DNA from: Phycisphaerae bacterium
GTDB taxonomy: Bacteria > Planctomycetota > Phycisphaerae > Phycisphaerales > UBA1924
NCBI GenBank assembly: GCA_022180725.1
Contig: BQMO01000019.1
Coordinates: forward strand, 48,913 to 112,912
DNA: 64,000 nt
Direction: 5' to 3'
A program made the position numbers and the translations under genes. The notes under the pieces are model-generated. The model was not told the origin of the DNA. It did not search any database and saw nothing but the letters and a program-made list of their open reading frames with translations. Shown one piece after another: positions 62,436 through 64,000 of the stretch (positions within the stretch are counted from its first letter, which is position 1; every line of letters starts with the position of its first letter).

Positions 62436-63416
62436 ATGGGGGCGTACGGCTTGATAGACCCAACGAGCGAACGCGGGAAGAAGTTAGTGGGGCTGTCGCA
62501 GCGGCTGCGAGTGCTGCACGCGGAGCTGTCGGACCAGACCGGCGACATGCGTGCCGAACAACTCCGGGATGAGGTTCAGCGGGTGACTTCGGCGTTGCCG
62601 CCGCAGGATCGCGAGGCCTTCCTGAAGGACCTGCTGCTTCACTTTCCCACGTGGTCCACGGTGGACGGTGGTGGGGCGGCGCCGATGCCTCGCTCCTCGG
62701 GGGCGGACCCGCGCGACCCGATGGTGCTAGCGGAGAAGTTGATCGAAGTTTCGAAGGCGTTGAGCGAGGCCGAGCGGCAGGCGATCGGGGCGAAGTTGAA
62801 GGCGGCGGGGCTTGGCGGGCCGCACGTCCAGCCGTCGATGGCCGCGGCCCCCGTGGCCGCCCCGGCGCCTCAGGCGGCATCGGCGACGAGCGTGCCCGCG
62901 GGCGCGGGGAGCGAGATGCGCAAGATGCTCGGGATGCCGGCGGACGCGCCGATCGACGGCGCCCGCCTGACGGACATGGCGGCCATCCTTGCGGAGTTCA
63001 CGCTGAAACTCGAGCCGTGGGCCTGCACCTATTGGCGCGACGTCGCGCCCGACGCGAAGAACCAGGTGTACCAGGTGCTCAACAAGGACCTGGCGAAGTT
63101 CATGCAGGGCGACGAGAAAGTCGGGAAAGAGGTCATCGCCAAGCACGCGTACCGACTGCGGAGCCTGATCTCGCTGTTGATGAAGGGCGTGACGGAGGCG
63201 AGCAAGCAGTTCGCGCGCGACCACATGGCACGGTTCAGCGTCGAGGAAATCAGTAAGATCGCCGGGCCGGGGAGCCTGATGACGAGCAAGGATGTGCTGT
63301 GCTGGAAGCAATACGTGCGGCAGATGGAGGGCGTGGATGCCACGGGGATCGAGAAGCGGCTCAAGTCGCTGTTGGCCAAGGACGTCGACGCGGGGCTGAG
63401 CCAGGTGATCAAGTAA
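62436..63416 (+). CDS. T6SS-associated cytoplasmic protein (accessory, family not certain)
   Basis: A 326-residue soluble protein. The first 70 residues are charged helices (LIDPTSERGKKLVGLSQRLRVLHAELSDQ), then an Ala/Pro/Val linker (about 120-165), then a helical C-terminal domain (about 175-326; AAILAEFTLKLEPWACTYWRDVAPD, LMKGVTEASKQFARDHMARFSVEEI). The C-terminal layout is reminiscent of the C-terminal region of TagH/Fha-type T6SS accessory proteins, but I see no FHA domain, so the assignment is tentative. It ends 40 bases ahead of tssK and would be in the same operon. ATG 62436 was chosen; no clear Shine-Dalgarno site. Confidence 0.6.
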   Translation: MGAYGLIDPTSERGKKLVGLSQRLRVLHAELSDQTGDMRAEQLRDEVQRVTSALPPQDREAFLKDLLLHFPTWSTVDGGGAAPMPRSSGADPRDPMVLAEKLIEVSKALSEAERQAIGAKLKAAGLGGPHVQPSMAAAPVAAPAPQAASATSVPAGAGSEMRKMLGMPADAPIDGARLTDMAAILAEFTLKLEPWACTYWRDVAPDAKNQVYQVLNKDLAKFMQGDEKVGKEVIAKHAYRLRSLISLLMKGVTEASKQFARDHMARFSVEEISKIAGPGSLMTSKDVLCWKQYVRQMEGVDATGIEKRLKSLLAKDVDAGLSQVIK

Positions 63417-63456
63417 ACGCGAAGTCGTCGCAACCGGCGACGTGAAAGGGGCGGGC

Positions 63457-64000
63457 ATGACGACGGTGGGACACGTTCACTGGCACGAGGGGCTGTTTCT
63501 TCAGCCGCACCACCTTCAGACGATGCAGCGCGACCTGCTCGAGGGGGCCTGGCGGGAACGTCGGCTGTCGTGGACGTTTCCGTACGGGGTGGTGGAACTC
63601 CGCGTGTCGAGCGACGCGCTGGAGAACATGCTCGTGCGGATCGACCGGCTGCGCGCGATCATGCCCAGCGGACTGGAAGTGGACGTACCCGGGAACGCGG
63701 ACATTCCCGCGCTGGACATCAAGCGGGTCTTTCAGGCCTCGACGGGGTCGTTCGTGCTCGGGCTGGCCGTGCCCCTGTGGCAGGCCGCCCGGGCGAACAC
63801 CGTGGAGGCGATGATGACGGGGGGGGGCGGGGCGGCGCGGCGGGCGGTGCAGGAAGAAGCCCGCGTCAAACGGCTCTACCGCGTGGCGGAACTGCAGCGC
63901 ACGGACGAGAACACCGGCGACAACCCGCAGGCGGTGATCGCCCGGCGGATCAACGCACGCCTCGTCGTCGAGAACGAGGATACCACCGACCTTGAAGTGA
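63457..64000 (+). CDS. tssK: Type VI secretion baseplate protein TssK (5' part)
   Basis: The first 181 residues of TssK/ImpJ/VasE, cut by the window end with no stop. TssK joins the T6SS baseplate wedge to the membrane complex. The N-terminus VHWHEGLFLQPHHLQTMQRD is the TssK signature (V-x-W-x-E-G-L-F-L-x-P-x-H), and W-T-F-P-Y-G-V-V-E, the L-E-V-D-V-P-G region, and FVLGLAVPL fit the shoulder domain. ATG 63457 has GGGGCGGGC upstream, weak. This gene makes type VI secretion the best label for the locus to its left. Confidence 0.85.
   Translation, partial: MTTVGHVHWHEGLFLQPHHLQTMQRDLLEGAWRERRLSWTFPYGVVELRVSSDALENMLVRIDRLRAIMPSGLEVDVPGNADIPALDIKRVFQASTGSFVLGLAVPLWQAARANTVEAMMTGGGGAARRAVQEEARVKRLYRVAELQRTDENTGDNPQAVIARRINARLVVENEDTTDLEV

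Overview
The window is a 64 kb piece of a GC-rich bacterial chromosome (about two thirds G+C by eye, not counted) whose gene content points to Planctomycetota, most likely the Phycisphaerae/Phycisphaerales. The main clues are two secreted proteins ending in the same Cys-flanked, dockerin-like duplicated tail (DxNxDGxxNxxD repeats, at 12770 and 51218), two secreted proteins with PEP-CTERM-like tails of the PAPG/PSPG...RRRR type (46994 and 49013), DUF1569/DUF1579/DUF2339/DUF418 family proteins, and Gram-negative envelope genes (BamD-like, LptE). No rRNA, tRNA or CRISPR array was seen. The only mobile element is a small REP-associated transposase with its palindromes.

Layout. 0-8.5 kb: metabolic and envelope genes (M3 peptidase, PLP decarboxylase, lipoprotein, FAD amine-oxidase-like enzyme, DUF2339 membrane protein with a palindromic operator). 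8.9-15.8 kb: a secreted multicopper oxidase with a Fur-box-like site upstream, a vWA protein whose ribosome binding site lies in a hairpin, and a glycosyltransferase. 15.8-20.8 kb: DNA repair genes (PdeM nuclease, ligase-associated Lhr-like helicase, photolyase) and a candidate 85-nt small RNA. 20.8-25.9 kb: a four-gene type VII/ESX-like locus (WXG100-like protein, two small helical proteins, 1304-residue FtsK/SpoIIIE ATPase). 26-33.6 kb: HMCES/YedK, EVE, S51 peptidase, DUF418, RibBA and PPi-type phosphofructokinase genes. 33.7-34.8 kb: a small metal-flavoured patch with a CCxxC lipoprotein, a 56-residue metallothionein-like peptide and a protein with a run of seven cysteines. 34.8-42 kb: outer-membrane biogenesis (BamD-like, LptE), FtsH, a PepSY-like protein, a PqiA-like protein and RmuC.

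42.2-45.1 kb: the groE region, with a receiver-like gene in front and an 80-residue gene between groES and groEL. 45.1-45.9 kb: RAYT transposase with REP/REPIN palindromes. 45.9-53.3 kb: secreted proteins, PPK2, a DEAD-box helicase and a dockerin-tagged metalloprotease. 53.4-64 kb: a sodium:alanine-type symporter followed by what looks like the beginning of a type VI secretion locus: a 660-residue protein with a kinase-C-lobe-like segment, a TssJ-like lipoprotein, a 1311-residue pseudokinase/transmembrane/helical/formylglycine-enzyme-like fusion, a small lipoprotein, an accessory protein, and a TssK baseplate gene cut by the window end.

The two most interesting systems are the compact type VII-like locus and the type VI locus with the pseudokinase-FGE fusion. 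Both combine known families in arrangements I do not recognise as described. All functional calls come from motif recognition by eye; no database search was run.
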